A stretch of 40,599 nt of DNA, taken from the NCBI GenBank assembly GCA_004524535.1, contig SDNY01000017.1:1-40599 (forward strand), in the 5' to 3' direction. Source of the stretch: Promethearchaeota archaeon. Its GTDB lineage: Archaea > Asgardarchaeota > Lokiarchaeia > Sigyniarchaeales > SOKP01. The translations under genes were made by a program, and so were the position numbers. The notes under the pieces were generated by a model. That model had not been told where the DNA came from. It saw only the letters and a program-made list of their open reading frames with translations, and did not search any database. This document shows positions 25,858 through 34,587 of this stretch, one piece after another. The number at the start of each line of letters is the position of its first letter. Position 1 is the first letter of the stretch.

Positions 25858-26056
25858 AATTATTCTTTGAAAGAGAATAATTAATTAATCACTCAAGATA
25901 TAGGGGAAATAAAGTTCAATATTTAAGAGGTTGTTAAAGTTGATGAGAAGCAGAGAAGAAGAACATATTGCTGGAGGAAGTAAAGTTAGAAGCATTATCC
26001 TCGGATTGAATGATGGTCTAATTTCTACCTTTACTTTATTAGTCGGTGTTGCTGCT
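25858..26056 (+). repeat. Direct repeat, right copy
   Basis: Copy of 23422-23620. It starts with a fragment of the CoA-transferase 3' end including its stop codon, here with no gene in front, and continues through the leader into the intact VIT-family gene. This shows that the VIT gene originally followed the CoA-transferase directly. Confidence 0.75.
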
Positions 26057-26653
26057 GCAACTCTTGTTGCTACGGGAGGAAATTCTATAGTGATTTTAAC
26101 TGGGATCGCCGCGACCATTTCAGGGGCAATATCGATGGGGTTAGGAGAATATGTTTCTTCCAAATCAGAGTATAATTATATTAAAAATGAGATGAAGAAA
26201 GAAGCCGCTGAAATCGAATTATTTCCAGATGAAGAAAAACTAGAAGTAAGAGATATGTTTGAGGAGATGGGATTAAAAGGAGATACGTTAAATACATGTG
26301 TAGACACGATAACTTCAAATAAAGAAACTTGGCTTAATTTCCTCTTAAAAAGTGAATTAGGATTGGAAGAACCCGAAAATCCCGTATTAGGAGCAATATT
26401 AACTTTTATTTCTTTTATTATCGGGGCAGCAATTCCGCTCTCACCATATTTTCTAGACTTAGGAATAATATCATTGATTATAAGTTCAATAATTTCTTTC
26501 TCAATGCTTGCGTTTGTGGGATCAATGAAAACAAAAATCACAGGTGAGAAGAAGTGGAAGGGTGCATTAGAAATGATAATTATCGGAACTATTGCTTTTA
26601 TATGTTCTTACTCAATTGGATTATGGCTTGAGCAGTTCATAGCAGGGTTATGA
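25940..26653 (+). CDS. VIT1/CCC1-family iron/manganese transporter
   Basis: A 237-residue protein. RSIILGLNDGLISTFTLLVGVAAA (about 16-40) and ISGAISMGLGEYVSSKSEYN (about 61-80) are the hallmark first two membrane segments of the vacuolar iron transporter family. EMKKEAAEIELFPDEEKLEVRDM (about 84-106) is the acidic cytoplasmic metal-binding helix. Three more membrane segments follow. It would export Fe2+ or Mn2+ from the cytoplasm. GAGGT at 25927 precedes TTG (25940) and ATG (25943). The truncated copy has ATG-ATG here. It converges on rubrerythrin with a 6-bp gap, a sensible iron/oxidative-stress pairing. Confidence 0.85.
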   Translation: MMRSREEEHIAGGSKVRSIILGLNDGLISTFTLLVGVAAATLVATGGNSIVILTGIAATISGAISMGLGEYVSSKSEYNYIKNEMKKEAAEIELFPDEEKLEVRDMFEEMGLKGDTLNTCVDTITSNKETWLNFLLKSELGLEEPENPVLGAILTFISFIIGAAIPLSPYFLDLGIISLIISSIISFSMLAFVGSMKTKITGEKKWKGALEMIIIGTIAFICSYSIGLWLEQFIAGL

Positions 26654-26659
26654 ATAAAT

Positions 26660-27229
26660 TCAATCAATTTTTTTGAAAAATTTTTGTTCATGATCACAAT
26701 TAGGACAAGTTTTTGGAGCTTCCCCTAATACAACATTTCCACAAATAGAGCATACATGTATTTCAGTTGGTTTAAAATTTTCCTTTTTATCAAGTTTTTT
26801 TAGATATGCAATGTATAATTTACTATGAACTATTTCAGCTTTTCTTGCTAAATCAAATGAGAATTCTGCTAAATAAAGATCTTCTCTTTTAGCGTCTTTT
26901 ATAAAACTTTTATACATTTCTTTGAATTCAAAAGTCTCTCCTGCTATTGCTTGAATAAGGTTATTTCTTGTATCTTTAACTTGTTTTTTTAACTCATCTT
27001 CATTGATTTTAACGATTTCATTTATATTAACTTCAGAATTGGTAATTTTTGCTATTGCTTGTGTATGATTCTTTATATGTATACTTTCTGCAGAGGATAT
27101 TGCTCTAAATAAATGAGCTATTTCAGGGTAATTCTCTTTTTCTGCCTGTTCAGCGAAGAGTACGTATTTTAATTTAGCATTGGTTTCTCCTTTTATCGCC
27201 TCTTTTAAATGGTCTACAATTAATGACAT
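26660..27229 (-). CDS. Rubrerythrin
   Basis: A 189-residue protein. Residues 1-145 are a ferritin-like four-helix domain with diiron ligands in GETNAKLKYVLFAEQAEKE, AISSAESIHIKNH and GETFEFKEMY, ending AEIVHSKLY. Residues 157-185 are a rubredoxin-like knuckle pair, CSICG and CPNC. The family reduces hydrogen peroxide with electrons from rubredoxin or NAD(P)H oxidoreductases, in the cytoplasm. It is convergent with the VIT transporter, and the two may share an iron/peroxide response. Confidence 0.9.
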   Translation of the reverse strand: MSLIVDHLKEAIKGETNAKLKYVLFAEQAEKENYPEIAHLFRAISSAESIHIKNHTQAIAKITNSEVNINEIVKINEDELKKQVKDTRNNLIQAIAGETFEFKEMYKSFIKDAKREDLYLAEFSFDLARKAEIVHSKLYIAYLKKLDKKENFKPTEIHVCSICGNVVLGEAPKTCPNCDHEQKFFKKID

Positions 27230-27393
27230 TTCAATCTAATCTAATTTTTTTTTCTGAAATATATAAGGTTCTTTTTCTTTTAAGAATTTATTACTATCCT
27301 AAGAAAAATTCTTTCAATGAAAAACCTATTCTTTATAAATAATAAATAAATAATAATATATAATATTCAAAATCAAGTAAATGGAAAAGAAAA

Positions 27394-27459
27394 ATGATTA
27401 GAAAAAACTTAATAGTTCCTTCATCAACTTGGTTTTGTATTTGTTGTTGGCACGCATAG
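27394..27459 (+). CDS. Leader peptide of the trpDCFBA operon (Trp/Cys-rich)
   Basis: A 21-codon ORF ending STWFCICCWHA, then TAG. It aligns codon by codon with the trpE leader peptide (STWFWAWRWHV, then TAG). Two of its four Trp codons are kept and the others read TGT (Cys). The stop codon lies in the loop of a conserved hairpin. It is too short to be a normal protein gene, but its placement and its partner at 39219 argue that it is translated as an attenuation sensor. Upstream, TTTATAAATA near 27330 may be the TATA box. Confidence 0.65.
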   Translation: MIRKNLIVPSSTWFCICCWHA

Positions 27460-27470
27460 AGCGTGCGCAA
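27447..27470 (+). promoter_or_regulatory. Leader hairpin around the leader stop codon (trpD copy)
   Basis: GCACGC (27450-27455) pairs with GCGTGC (27461-27466) around ATAGA, which contains the stop codon TAG. TTG/CAA extends the stem past one bulged G. At 39278-39301 the loop-closing C-G pair is T-A, so the pairing is conserved by compensating change. The bases after it (GCGCAATGGCTTTA) are identical in both leaders. Confidence 0.65.
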
Positions 27471-27482
27471 TGGCTTTATTTA

Positions 27483-27596
27483 TTTTAGAATTTCTTGCTT
27501 TTATCTCTTTATAATTCTAAAAATTTTCTGTTTGAATTGTAAAGAATAAAGGGGTTTTCTACAATATTAGAAATTCTAATTCTCTTAACATTTTTT
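27483..27596 (+). terminator. Alternative pairings and T-run before trpD (candidate attenuator)
   Basis: TTTTAGAATT (27483-27492) is complementary 10/10 to AATTCTAAAA (27513-27522). The overlapping TTAGAATTTCT (27485-27495) is also complementary 11/11 to AGAAATTCTAA (27569-27579), followed after 11 nt by six T. The two pairings exclude each other. The second is conserved in the trpE leader. This is the layout expected of an antiterminator and terminator choice. Confidence 0.5.
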
Positions 27597-27635
27597 AAAA
27601 TTTTATCAAAAAAAAAATAAAAATATTGCATAAAA

Positions 27636-28691
27636 ATGTCTACAGAAAAAATAGTTGATGGTTTGAAAAAAATAACTCAAAAAGTAAGCTTAACAAGTGA
27701 AGAAGCAGAAAATATAATGAGAGAGATAATGTCCGGTAAGGTACAAGACGCTCAATTAGGAGCATTTTTAACAGGTTTAGCTATGAAGGGAGAGTCTGTT
27801 GATGAAATCACAGGGTTTGCTCTAATAATGAGAGAATTTGCAAATCAAATTGAACCTAATGTAAAGGGAGATTTATTAGATACTTGTGGAACGGGAGGAG
27901 ATAAGATTAAAACATTCAACATTAGTACACTTTCGGCCTTAGTTGTTGCAGGAGCTGGAATACCCGTTGCAAAACACGGGAATCGTGCTGTAACTAGTAC
28001 ATGTGGTAGTGCAGATTTATTGGAGGGTTTAGGAGTGAAAATTAATTTACCTCCTGAAGAAGTCAAAAATTGTATTGAAAAAGTAGGTATTGGATTTATG
28101 TTTGCGCCTTTATTTCATCCGGCGATGAAATATGCTATGCCTACTAGAAGGGCTCTAAAATTAAGAACTGTCTTTAATATACTTGGCCCATTAACAAATC
28201 CTGCAAAAGCCAATTGTCATGTATTAGGCGTATTTCAAAAAGATTTAATCCCTGTTATGGCCAAGGTATTAAACGGCTTGGGTGCAAAACATGTTTTTAC
28301 AGTTCATAACTCATATGGTATTGATGAAGTAGCACCAGTAGGAATAAATTATATCACAGAACTTAAGAATGGAACAATTGAGAGTTATGCAATTACCAAT
28401 GAAGATTTTGGCATTCCTGATTGTTCTATAAATGATATATTAGCGGGAAACACTGAAGAAAATCTTAAAATCGCAGTGAATATCTTAAAAAATAAAGTTA
28501 TAGATGCAAAATATAACACGGTATTAATGAATGCTGCATTAGCTCTTAAAAGTGTAAATAAGGCAAGCGATATCAAAGAAGGAATTGAAATCGCTAAAAA
28601 TGTTATTGAATCTGGAAGTGTTTTTGAAAAACTTAAACAATTTATCGAAGTATCCGGTGGAACTCAAGATAAGTTAATGAGTTTGTTATAA
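27636..28691 (+). CDS. trpD: Anthranilate phosphoribosyltransferase
   Basis: A 351-residue protein of normal family length. It joins anthranilate to PRPP, the second step of Trp synthesis. DTCGTGGDKIKTFNISTLSA (about 81-100) is the PRPP-binding glycine loop, KHGNRAVTSTCGSADLLE (about 110-127) binds anthranilate and the pyrophosphate, and RTVFNILGPLTNPA (about 177) closes the site. It is the first structural gene of trpDCFBA and follows a leader with attenuator-like features. The protein appears to contain no Trp, sensible for a gene needed when Trp is short. Confidence 0.95.
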   Translation: MSTEKIVDGLKKITQKVSLTSEEAENIMREIMSGKVQDAQLGAFLTGLAMKGESVDEITGFALIMREFANQIEPNVKGDLLDTCGTGGDKIKTFNISTLSALVVAGAGIPVAKHGNRAVTSTCGSADLLEGLGVKINLPPEEVKNCIEKVGIGFMFAPLFHPAMKYAMPTRRALKLRTVFNILGPLTNPAKANCHVLGVFQKDLIPVMAKVLNGLGAKHVFTVHNSYGIDEVAPVGINYITELKNGTIESYAITNEDFGIPDCSINDILAGNTEENLKIAVNILKNKVIDAKYNTVLMNAALALKSVNKASDIKEGIEIAKNVIESGSVFEKLKQFIEVSGGTQDKLMSLL

Positions 28692-28711
28692 AAAAAAAAA
28701 GCTTGAGATTA

Positions 28712-29509
28712 ATGATTTCGAATAAAATAAAAGAAATAGTTGAGCAACGGAAAAAGTCTATTCAAAGAGACATAGATTTCATGAGAGATATAGGTAGTGA
28801 GATTTTCAAAAATAATCGGAGACCTTTAAGTGAGATTATTAAAAATAATCAAGGGATTTCAATTATTTCAGAGATTAAACCAGCATCTCCTACTTTAGGT
28901 AATATTAAAAAGAATATTAATGTTAAGGAGATTGCTACAGAAATGGAAAGTGCAGGGGTAATTGGATTAAGCGTTTTAACTGAACCTAATTATTTTAACG
29001 GATCCTATGAAAATCTCAAGTTAGCGATACAAAGTACGAAATTGCCGTGTTTAATGAAAGATTTCGTTGTTGATGAGATCCAATACAAGATTGCTGCGCA
29101 AATAGGAGCAACTAATATTTTGATTATAAATTCAATTTGCAATTTGGAGGATTCCTACCGCAAAGCTTTAGAATATAGTTTAGAACCTCTGATTGAAATC
29201 CATAATATTGAAGAACTCAATGATATTCGTCATTTATATGATATAGGTTTTAAACCTACATTAATCGGAGTGAATAATCGAAATTTGAAAACATTGGAAA
29301 TTGATCTAAACACTTCTAAAGAGATTATACCCAAAATAAAGAGGGAATTTGGGGATGATATAATTGTTGTTAGCGAGAGTGGTGTGAATATCATAGAGAA
29401 TATTAATTTTCTCTTACAATATCAAGCTGACGCATTTTTAATAGGATCCTCAATAATGAAATCAAATAACATAAAAGAAAAAATACTATCATTAAGAGGG
29501 GTAAATTAA
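28712..29509 (+). CDS. trpC: Indole-3-glycerol phosphate synthase
   Basis: A 265-residue (beta/alpha)8 barrel that closes the indole ring. SEIKPASPTLGNI (about 54) carries the conserved Glu and Lys, LMKDFVVDEIQ (about 112) the catalytic Lys, IGVNNRNLKTLEIDL (about 188) the Asn, and VSESGV (about 222) the Glu/Ser phosphate site. The ATG at 28712 is chosen, with a TTG three codons earlier as an alternative. It follows trpD by 20 nt and shares one base with trpF. Confidence 0.93.
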   Translation: MISNKIKEIVEQRKKSIQRDIDFMRDIGSEIFKNNRRPLSEIIKNNQGISIISEIKPASPTLGNIKKNINVKEIATEMESAGVIGLSVLTEPNYFNGSYENLKLAIQSTKLPCLMKDFVVDEIQYKIAAQIGATNILIINSICNLEDSYRKALEYSLEPLIEIHNIEELNDIRHLYDIGFKPTLIGVNNRNLKTLEIDLNTSKEIIPKIKREFGDDIIVVSESGVNIIENINFLLQYQADAFLIGSSIMKSNNIKEKILSLRGVN

Positions 29510-30156
29510 TGGATTACGTTAAGGTTTGTGGCTTAAAAGAAACTGAACACATTGAATTATGCAGTAAAAATGAAGCTAATGCCGTAGGTTTCATTTACAA
29601 TGTTCCTAATTCTCCAAGAAATTTAGAAAAATCCAAATTAATGAATCTTTTAAATGACATTCCTAAGAATTTATTAAGAGTAGTTGTATTTAAACCCCAA
29701 AACGTGTTAGAATTAGAAAAAATAACCAATGAAATAGATGTTGATTTATATCAGATTCATAATAATTTTGAAGAACAAGAATTGGATGAGATTTCAATTG
29801 ATTTAAAGAAAAAGATTATTTTAGCTTTACAAGTAAATCCTTCCAATAAAGATGACGTAATTAATAAGATTAATAAATATTATGACCAATTTTTTGGATT
29901 TTTAATTGATAATAGTGAAGGTCATGGTACAGAATTTAATTTTAATATCGTTGCCGATATCATAGATAATACCAAAGGAGCGAGTATAATAGTCGCTGGA
30001 GGTATTAATATTAATAATATTGAAATTATAATTAAAAATTTAAACCCTTATGGAATTGATGTAAGTAGCTCATTAGAATCCGAAAAAGGGGTTAAAGATC
30101 CATTAAAAATTGAAAATTTTTTAAAAAAAGTAAATGAAATTAAGAAAACATTATGA
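29509..30156 (+). CDS. trpF: Phosphoribosylanthranilate isomerase
   Basis: A 215-residue barrel enzyme that makes CdRP for TrpC. VKVCGLKETEHIEL at the N-terminus carries the catalytic Cys (residue 7), FLIDNSEGHGTEFN (about 135) the catalytic Asp, and GIDVSSSLESEKGVKDP (about 182) the phosphate-binding end. Its ATG overlaps the trpC stop (TAATG), indicating translational coupling. The family is normally about 200-220 residues, so it is complete. Confidence 0.93.
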   Translation: MDYVKVCGLKETEHIELCSKNEANAVGFIYNVPNSPRNLEKSKLMNLLNDIPKNLLRVVVFKPQNVLELEKITNEIDVDLYQIHNNFEEQELDEISIDLKKKIILALQVNPSNKDDVINKINKYYDQFFGFLIDNSEGHGTEFNFNIVADIIDNTKGASIIVAGGININNIEIIIKNLNPYGIDVSSSLESEKGVKDPLKIENFLKKVNEIKKTL

Positions 30157-30165
30157 GGAATAAAT

Positions 30166-31368
30166 ATGAAATATAATGGGATATATCCTAATAAGTGCGG
30201 TAAATTTGGGGATTTCGGAGGTATTTTTGCTCCAGAGGTTCTCATGCCGGCACTTTGTGAGCTGGATGAAGCTTTTGAAAAATATAGAAATGACGAAAGT
30301 TTCAAGAAAGAGTTTTATCAGATACTCGAATCATATGGGGGCCGTCCAACACCTTTATTTTATGCTAAAAGACTAAGCGAAAATGTAGGATGCAAAGTAT
30401 ATTTGAAAAGAGAAGATTTACTTCATGGTGGAGCTCACAAATTAAACAATGTAATAGGACAGGCTTTATTAGCCAAGAGAATGGGAAAGAAAAAGCTTGT
30501 AGCAGAAACAGGAGCAGGACAACATGGGTTTGCTACTGCTATTGCTGGAGCTTATTTCGGTATGGAAACAAAAGTATTCATGGGAAAAGTAGATATAGCC
30601 AGACAAGCTTACAATGTTTATCGCATGCAATTACTTGGTGCTGAAGTAATACCTGTGGAAAGTGGTTCAAAAACATTGAAGGATGCAATTAATGATGGAC
30701 TTAGATATTGGATCACCAATGTAAGAGATACTCACTATTTAATGGGAAGCGTTGTCGGTCCACATCCATATCCTCTATTAGTTAGAGAATTCCAAAGAAT
30801 TATTGGAATTGAAACTAAAAAGCAAATAATGGAGTTAGAGGGTAGATTACCTAATGCAATCATGGCTTGTATTGGTGGTGGAAGTAATGCTATAGGAATA
30901 ATGTATGATTTCATTGAAAATGAGAACGTCCAGTTAATTGGAGTTGAGGCTGCTGGAGAGGGTTTAGAAACAGGAAAACATTCAATAGCATTAGGTTTAG
31001 GTCGCAGAGGCGTATTACATGGATCCTTAATGTATCTATTACAAAATGAATATGGTAATATATTAAAGAGTCATTCTATAAGTGCGGGACTAGACTACCC
31101 TGGTGTTGGTCCCGAACATTGTTTTTTAAAAGAATTATCAAGGCTTAGAGTAGAAACCGCAACAGATAATGAGACTCTAGAATCTTTTCAAAAATTATCC
31201 GTTTTAGAAGGGATAATTCCAGCATTGGAGTCATCGCATGCACTTGCATGTCTGGAAAAAATTAAGGGTGAGTTTAATAAGGATGACATTGTAATAATTA
31301 ATTTATCTGGTTCAGGTTCTAAAGATCTAAATATAATCAAACAACGTTTGGAGTTTAAAGTAAAATGA
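30166..31368 (+). CDS. trpB: Tryptophan synthase beta subunit (TrpB1 type)
   Basis: A 400-residue PLP enzyme that condenses indole with serine. [10 protein letters not shown] (about 15) is the N-terminal signature of TrpB1, which pairs with Trp[12 protein letters not shown] (about 85) carries the PLP lysine, with Gly where the family usually has Thr. [10 protein letters not shown] (about 107) has the catalytic Glu, [10 protein letters not shown] (about 227) the phosphate cup, and NLSGSGSKD the C-terminal PLP contact. It overlaps trpA by 4 nt (ATGA), which fits formation of the alpha2beta2 complex. Confidence 0.95.
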   Translation: MKYNGIYPNKCGKFGDFGGIFAPEVLMPALCELDEAFEKYRNDESFKKEFYQILESYGGRPTPLFYAKRLSENVGCKVYLKREDLLHGGAHKLNNVIGQALLAKRMGKKKLVAETGAGQHGFATAIAGAYFGMETKVFMGKVDIARQAYNVYRMQLLGAEVIPVESGSKTLKDAINDGLRYWITNVRDTHYLMGSVVGPHPYPLLVREFQRIIGIETKKQIMELEGRLPNAIMACIGGGSNAIGIMYDFIENENVQLIGVEAAGEGLETGKHSIALGLGRRGVLHGSLMYLLQNEYGNILKSHSISAGLDYPGVGPEHCFLKELSRLRVETATDNETLESFQKLSVLEGIIPALESSHALACLEKIKGEFNKDDIVIINLSGSGSKDLNIIKQRLEFKVK

Positions 31369-32204
31369 ATGATACAAATAGAATTTTGGACCTTTTTAAT
31401 GAGAAGAATTCATTAGAGGAAAAATATTTTATGCCATTTCTAGTTTGTGGAGATCCTTCGATTGAGCAGTTTATATCGATGGTTAAAAAGATCGCTCTAT
31501 ATATAGATCTTTTAGAATTAGGTGTGCCATTTAGCGACCCAATTGCTGATGGTCCTACCATTCAAGAGGCAAATATGAGAGCTTTCGAAGCAGGCATCAA
31601 TACAAAAGTAGCGCTCGATACAATTAAGAAAATTAGGACATTTTTCACTAAACCAATTGTTATTTTAACTTATTATAACATTCTAATTCAAGGGTCAGAG
31701 ACAATAGAAAGTTCTTTGGATAATACATTGAGAAGATTCAAGGAGAGTGGTATTGATGGAATTGTTATCGCCGATCTACCAATTGAGGAAGCAGGCTTAG
31801 CTTTAAAATATTGCAAAAAGCACGATATATCACTTATATTTTTGATTGCTCCTACTACTACCGACGATAGATTAGAAAAGATCTTGAAAGAAGCAAGAGG
31901 ATTTATCTATTTAATATCAATATTGGGTGTTACTGGTGCTCGAGAAAAAGTAGCTCAAATCACGAAAGAAACGATTAAAAGAGTAAAAGAAAAAATCAAA
32001 ACGAGGATTCCTGTTTTCTTGGGATTCGGCATATCTAAACCAGAACATGCATCCGCTGTAGCTGAATTAGGAGCTGATGGCATTATCATTGGCTCGGCAA
32101 TAATAGATATCATTAAGAGAAATTTAAGCAATTTTAATAAAATGGAGCAAGAATTAATCGAATTTGTATCAAGTATAAAAAATGCGATAAAGAGGTCGAA
32201 TTAA
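31365..32204 (+). CDS. trpA: Tryptophan synthase alpha subunit
   Basis: A 279-residue barrel that cleaves indole-3-glycerol phosphate to indole. [19 protein letters not shown] (about 47-65) holds the catalytic Glu and Asp. [11 protein letters not shown] (about 130) lies next to the flexible loop, [11 protein letters not shown] (about 180) is loop 6, and [10 protein letters not shown] then GIIIGSAI form the phosphate site. It ends 2 nt before a remnant of trpE, whose GAGGT ribosome site is inside the trpA end. Confidence 0.95.
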   Translation: MNDTNRILDLFNEKNSLEEKYFMPFLVCGDPSIEQFISMVKKIALYIDLLELGVPFSDPIADGPTIQEANMRAFEAGINTKVALDTIKKIRTFFTKPIVILTYYNILIQGSETIESSLDNTLRRFKESGIDGIVIADLPIEEAGLALKYCKKHDISLIFLIAPTTTDDRLEKILKEARGFIYLISILGVTGAREKVAQITKETIKRVKEKIKTRIPVFLGFGISKPEHASAVAELGADGIIIGSAIIDIIKRNLSNFNKMEQELIEFVSSIKNAIKRSN

Positions 32205-32206
32205 GA

Positions 32207-32293
32207 ATGGAATTTGATATACATATAGAAAAAATTGGATTATTTACCAATCACTTCTTCGAACTTAATTTGGACATATTTTATAATTCCTAA
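32207..32293 (+). pseudogene. trpE: Remnant of a trpE 5' end after trpA
   Basis: ATG two bases after the trpA stop opens MEFDIHIEKIGLFTN, matching the start of the intact trpE at 39434 (MEFDIHIEKLGFISN), 11 of 15 residues. All differences in the first nine codons are synonymous. Similarity ends near 32251, the frame stops at 32293, and the end of a convergent minus-strand gene overlaps it. An ancestral operon therefore ran trpDCFBA-trpE. Confidence 0.75.
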
Positions 32294-33127
32294 CTTCTTT
32301 GCCCATCTTAATATATAATTTATTCGTTTTTCAATAGTAATATCTAATAATATCACGGCAGGTATCGAAAGGATCGCTATTATTAGCGGAAATATCAAAA
32401 ACAGAGGAAGTTCTGGACCCCCAAAAAAACCTTTTTGGATCATTGTTATAACAAATACATAAAAAGAAAAGGCTAAACCAATTCCAGCGAAACCTTGCAA
32501 AAAATACAAGTACCACCCTCCTACACTTCGAATCTCAACCAGATCTCGTTTATTCTCAACTTTTTCAGCATTAGAATATACAATACCTGCATCTATCAAG
32601 AACCAAACGGAGGAGAATAAAAACATAGAAATTCCGACTGTAATACTAAGTAGCATTCCTAAAGTGATTAATACACCTTCACCACCCGCTTTTTCGATAT
32701 AAATAAAGTTGTTTACGATGTCATCGTTTATAACGAGCATTAAAGCAAGGTTAATACTAGTCAAACCTGGAAATAGCGCTCTAAATGTATAATTAAATTT
32801 TTCAGGAGTCTCCCGTATTTCTATTCCATATTCCATTTTTCGACCTATTGTTGATTTATGAAGGTAAAGAAATATTGGCCCTAACAAATATCCACCTAAT
32901 AATCCTCCAATTATTGCTGCTAAAACAACCATACCAAATGAAAATAATATCCAATGTCCTGTGCTATCAAATTTGATTATTTTAACATAGTCAGTGGCTT
33001 GAATTTCAATTTTAAAAATTATTATAATAATAGACAATATAATAAAAAAGCCAAATGTAGTAAAAAACAAAATTATTGGTTTTTTATATTTTTTAAAATT
33101 CACAATTTTTATGAATAGATTACTCAA
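32240..33127 (-). CDS. Multi-spanning membrane protein, unknown function
   Basis: A 295-residue protein with about 6-7 hydrophobic segments: residues 18-38, 58-86 (glycine-rich, AAIIGGLLGGYLLG), two or three in 110-190, and two in 205-265. A basic amphipathic C-terminus follows. It starts at TTG within the end of the upstream gene (8-nt overlap), so the two are coupled. Its last 18 codons run into the trpE remnant on the other strand, which suggests its 3' end lies at the rearrangement junction. No transporter motif is seen. Confidence 0.6.
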   Translation of the reverse strand: MSNLFIKIVNFKKYKKPIILFFTTFGFFIILSIIIIIFKIEIQATDYVKIIKFDSTGHWILFSFGMVVLAAIIGGLLGGYLLGPIFLYLHKSTIGRKMEYGIEIRETPEKFNYTFRALFPGLTSINLALMLVINDDIVNNFIYIEKAGGEGVLITLGMLLSITVGISMFLFSSVWFLIDAGIVYSNAEKVENKRDLVEIRSVGGWYLYFLQGFAGIGLAFSFYVFVITMIQKGFFGGPELPLFLIFPLIIAILSIPAVILLDITIEKRINYILRWAKKLGIIKYVQIKFEEVIGK

Positions 33128-34025
33128 TTAGAAGTTTTCTAATTTTCTTTCTTGAATTTTCTACATCCAATAGTGTAGAAGAATTTTTAATACTCAAAGC
33201 ATCTGCCCAAATATTTAACTCGTGAGAATTATATTCTGAGATCTCTTTACTCTCCCTTAAATCATTATAGTAGGTCTCCATTTTTTTTATTTGGGATTGA
33301 TTAGCTGTACCATTTTTTCTCAATATATTATAACTTTCGAAAGTAAATCCCGATTTATGGTTTTCATAATCATCCTTACCCTTCATTGAATTTGTTACAA
33401 AATAATTATTCCATAATTTCTTATCAATAGGCGGGACAATCAAAATTGACATGTTTCTATTTAATTTTCCATAAAGATTATCTTTTAGATAATCTCCTAC
33501 TGATGCTTCAAAACCAAACAGAGAGATAAAAATAATTTGTGGGATTATCTTAGAATACTGTTTAAGCTTTTTTCTATGCAGTAATTGAGCAAATCTCTCA
33601 ACTTCACCAGTTAATTTAAGAACTTGAATTAATTTTAATGGTTGGATTTTCTTATTGGTAAAAACAAAGGTGATTTTAAGATTACCATTCTCTTCTTCTC
33701 CCTCATCAGAATATTGATCTTCAATCCTATCCTTTAATGGTTTAAAATCATTTCTTGTACTCTTAGAAGTAGGATTAGAAATCTGTTCTTCAACTTCGTT
33801 TATAATTAAATCAGCAATTCGTTGCTGAACTGCATTATTAAATGCAAAATTGTGATTTCTAAATGTCTTTATAGAATTTTTTTTTGAGATAATAATTTTA
33901 CTTTCGATTGAATCTATGTAAGGGCCATAAACATCCTGCCATATATCCAATGGACCGTCTATTTCAAATAATGAAAAAGGATATTTTCCCAAAATATCAG
34001 AATAACTTTCTGTATGTATTGTCAT
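33120..34025 (-). CDS. Uncharacterised soluble protein
   Basis: A 301-residue protein with no membrane segments. It mixes strand-like stretches (SKIIISKKNS, LKITFVFTNKK, SILIVPPI) with charged helices, including an acidic loop near 107-113 (DEGEEENG). GAGGAG lies 7 nt before the ATG at 34025. It is translationally coupled to the membrane protein that follows, so the two may work together. I do not recognise the family. Confidence 0.5.
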   Translation of the reverse strand: MTIHTESYSDILGKYPFSLFEIDGPLDIWQDVYGPYIDSIESKIIISKKNSIKTFRNHNFAFNNAVQQRIADLIINEVEEQISNPTSKSTRNDFKPLKDRIEDQYSDEGEEENGNLKITFVFTNKKIQPLKLIQVLKLTGEVERFAQLLHRKKLKQYSKIIPQIIFISLFGFEASVGDYLKDNLYGKLNRNMSILIVPPIDKKLWNNYFVTNSMKGKDDYENHKSGFTFESYNILRKNGTANQSQIKKMETYYNDLRESKEISEYNSHELNIWADALSIKNSSTLLDVENSRKKIRKLLIE

Positions 34026-34587
34026 TTATTTTACTCCTCTTTTTTAATTTTAGAATGTGTTAAAATCTTTTAATTGAAGTCTGTTTTCTCACATTCAATG
34101 AAACAACTTTAAATTAAATCTCATAATATCTTCAATTTTAAAGGGCAACTGTAAAAATATCATAAGATATTTATCTACTTTCATTATGGTAACAAATAAG
34201 AAAGACACTGATACAAGAGAAATAATTTAAAAACAAATCTTACACTTAAAAATTTAAAGGATCTGAAATTTTTTTTGTGTCTGTATTAATAGTAGTAATA
34301 ATTATATTTATAATTAACGCTAAATTGTTTTATTTTATTAAAACTCAGCAGATATAAAATTTTTTTTTATAAAAGTTTAAAAGCTGAAATTTTTTTAAGT
34401 TTAATCTCTCAAAATCCCTAATTTTAAATTAAGTCTCTATTTTAATACTTAGATTTGTAATCGGGGATAATTTCTGAAAGAAAAGACTCCCAAGATACTG
34501 TACATGGAATCATATTATAATTTATATAAGAAAAACTTATACTTTTGAATTTTTTTTTATTATTGAAAAAGAAAGGAAATCTAGACT
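34026..34587. other. Gene-free A+T-rich divergent intergenic region
   Basis: 562 bp between two divergent genes with no ORF above about 15 codons that looks real. It contains several runs of 8-9 T and two loosely similar stretches rich in TAATCTC/AAGTCTC (near 34115 and 34400-34440). It presumably holds the promoters for both sides. I see no clear operator or RNA gene. Confidence 0.4.
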
